This document shows positions 5,206-5,660 of a stretch of 5,660 nt of DNA, one piece after another. The stretch comes from Nitrospina sp. (GTDB taxonomy: Bacteria > Nitrospinota > Nitrospinia > Nitrospinales > VA-1). Location: assembly GCA_018647025.1 (NCBI GenBank), contig JABGTQ010000158.1, positions 1 to 5,660 on the forward strand, written 5' to 3'. The position numbers and the translations under genes are program-made. Numbering within the stretch: the first letter of the stretch is position 1; every line of letters begins with the position of its first letter. The notes under the pieces were generated by a model. The model saw nothing but the letters and a program-made list of their open reading frames with translations. It was not told the origin of the DNA and made no database searches.

Positions 5206-5518
5206 GTGGTTTCCAAAATCAAAAAAAAATCAATTTCATGTGACTACGCGGGAATATCGTTTAGTTTTGATGGCGGTTGTGGGTTTGATGGTAGTTGCTA
5301 TGGCATTTGTATGGAGCAATATTCGTTTGGTTGGGTTGGCTTATGAGTATGAAGCTCTTAATGAAACTCATCAAACCTTGCTTCGCGAAAACCATCTCCT
5401 TCGCGTGGAATGGGAAAGTTTGAGATCGTTAGATCGTGTAGAGCTATTAGCTAAAAATGAAATCGGACTTAGGGAACCCACAAGCGGGCAAATTGTAACG
5501 GTTTTTTTGAAGAAGTAA
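5198..5518 (+). CDS. ftsL: FtsL, bitopic cell-division protein
   Basis: FtsL is a small divisome protein that pairs with FtsB through a periplasmic coiled coil and, with FtsQ, activates FtsWI septal peptidoglycan synthesis. The 106-aa product shows the expected layout: a basic cytoplasmic N-terminus (residues 1-20), one membrane helix at about 22-40, a coiled coil with heptad-like leucines at about 45-77 (ALNETHQTLLRENHLLRVEW), and a C-terminal RVELLAKNEIGLREPTSGQIV segment typical of FtsL. Sequence conservation in this family is low, so the call relies on topology, C-terminal pattern and position between rsmH and ftsI. GGGGGA (5184-5189) is 8 nt before the ATG. The start lies inside the rsmH end, so translation is coupled. 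A run of nine A (5221-5229) falls in codons 8-11. Confidence 0.9.
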   Translation: MFKWFPKSKKNQFHVTTREYRLVLMAVVGLMVVAMAFVWSNIRLVGLAYEYEALNETHQTLLRENHLLRVEWESLRSLDRVELLAKNEIGLREPTSGQIVTVFLKK

Positions 5519-5521
5519 ATA

Positions 5522-5660
5522 ATGAAGCGTAATAAAGAAAAAATACCAAGTGTAAATTTAAATCGAGAATCTCTTAAGGTGAGATTGATTTTGGTTTCAG
5601 TTCTCTTTGTATTGTTTGGTGTCGGACTTGTGGGGAGATTATTTTTTCTTCAGGTTATCA
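5522..5660 (+). CDS. ftsI: FtsI (PBP3) N-terminal fragment, septal peptidoglycan transpeptidase, cut by the window edge
   Basis: An ATG at 5522, 3 nt after the ftsL stop, opens 46 codons that run off the right edge. The product has a basic N-terminus (MKRNKEK), a membrane anchor at about residues 20-40 and then GRLFFLQVI. The RLxxLQVI motif just after the single transmembrane helix is characteristic of class B penicillin-binding proteins such as FtsI and SpoVD. Together with position after ftsL in a dcw cluster, this supports FtsI, the septal D,D-transpeptidase that works with FtsW. The catalytic domain is outside the window. The Shine-Dalgarno is weak (GAAGAAG overlapping the end of ftsL). 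Confidence 0.88.
   Translation, partial: MKRNKEKIPSVNLNRESLKVRLILVSVLFVLFGVGLVGRLFFLQVI

Overview
The window is an AT-rich stretch of a Gram-negative bacterial chromosome. Two divergent gene blocks are separated by a 568-bp non-coding gap (3247-3814). The left block, on the minus strand, is part of a System I (Ccm) cytochrome c maturation operon: ccmE, then ccmF, then ccmH, then the start of a fourth membrane-anchored protein that runs off the left edge. The right block, on the plus strand, is the start of the division and cell wall (dcw) cluster: mraZ, rsmH (mraW), ftsL and the first 46 codons of ftsI, which runs off the right edge. A periplasmic cytochrome c maturation system implies a respiring bacterium with an inner membrane and c-type cytochromes. 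The variant CcmE and CcmH motifs recall Desulfobacterota, Nitrospinota or SAR324-like lineages, but this placement is inference and cannot be settled from the sequence alone.

Left block (1-3246, minus strand). CcmE is the membrane-anchored periplasmic haem chaperone, CcmF the polytopic haem lyase core, and CcmH the thioredox partner that keeps the apocytochrome CxxCH thiols reduced for ligation. Together they would take haem from CcmE and attach it to apocytochrome c on the periplasmic face. The CcmE here has Cys in place of the usual haem-binding His (CPSKY, the CxxxY variant). The CcmH-type protein has an expanded five-cysteine motif instead of the simple LRCxxC. No ccmG lies among these genes. 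ccmF and ccmH are tightly packed, as are ccmH and the next gene, with stop and start codons overlapping. A 103-bp gap holding a nested inverted repeat separates ccmE from ccmF.

Central gap (3247-3814). A good sigma70-type promoter can be read for each operon: TTGACA/TACTAT facing left for ccmE and TTGACA/TACGAT facing right for mraZ, both with an extended -10 TGn. Three repeats in a 10-bp register (consensus AAAGTGT) sit on the predicted mraZ start site. They look like MraZ operator boxes, so mraZ is probably autoregulated. Further copies of the box flank an AT-rich dyad upstream of the promoter.

Right block (3815-5660, plus strand). MraZ (regulator), RsmH (16S rRNA m4C1402 methyltransferase), FtsL (bitopic divisome protein) and FtsI (septal transpeptidase) are in the canonical dcw order and probably form one transcription unit.

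The gene content is largely conserved housekeeping. I see no mobile element, CRISPR array, tRNA or rRNA. The best leads are the CxxxY CcmE beside a cysteine-rich CcmH, and the mycoplasma-like AAAGTGT operator array at the dcw promoter.
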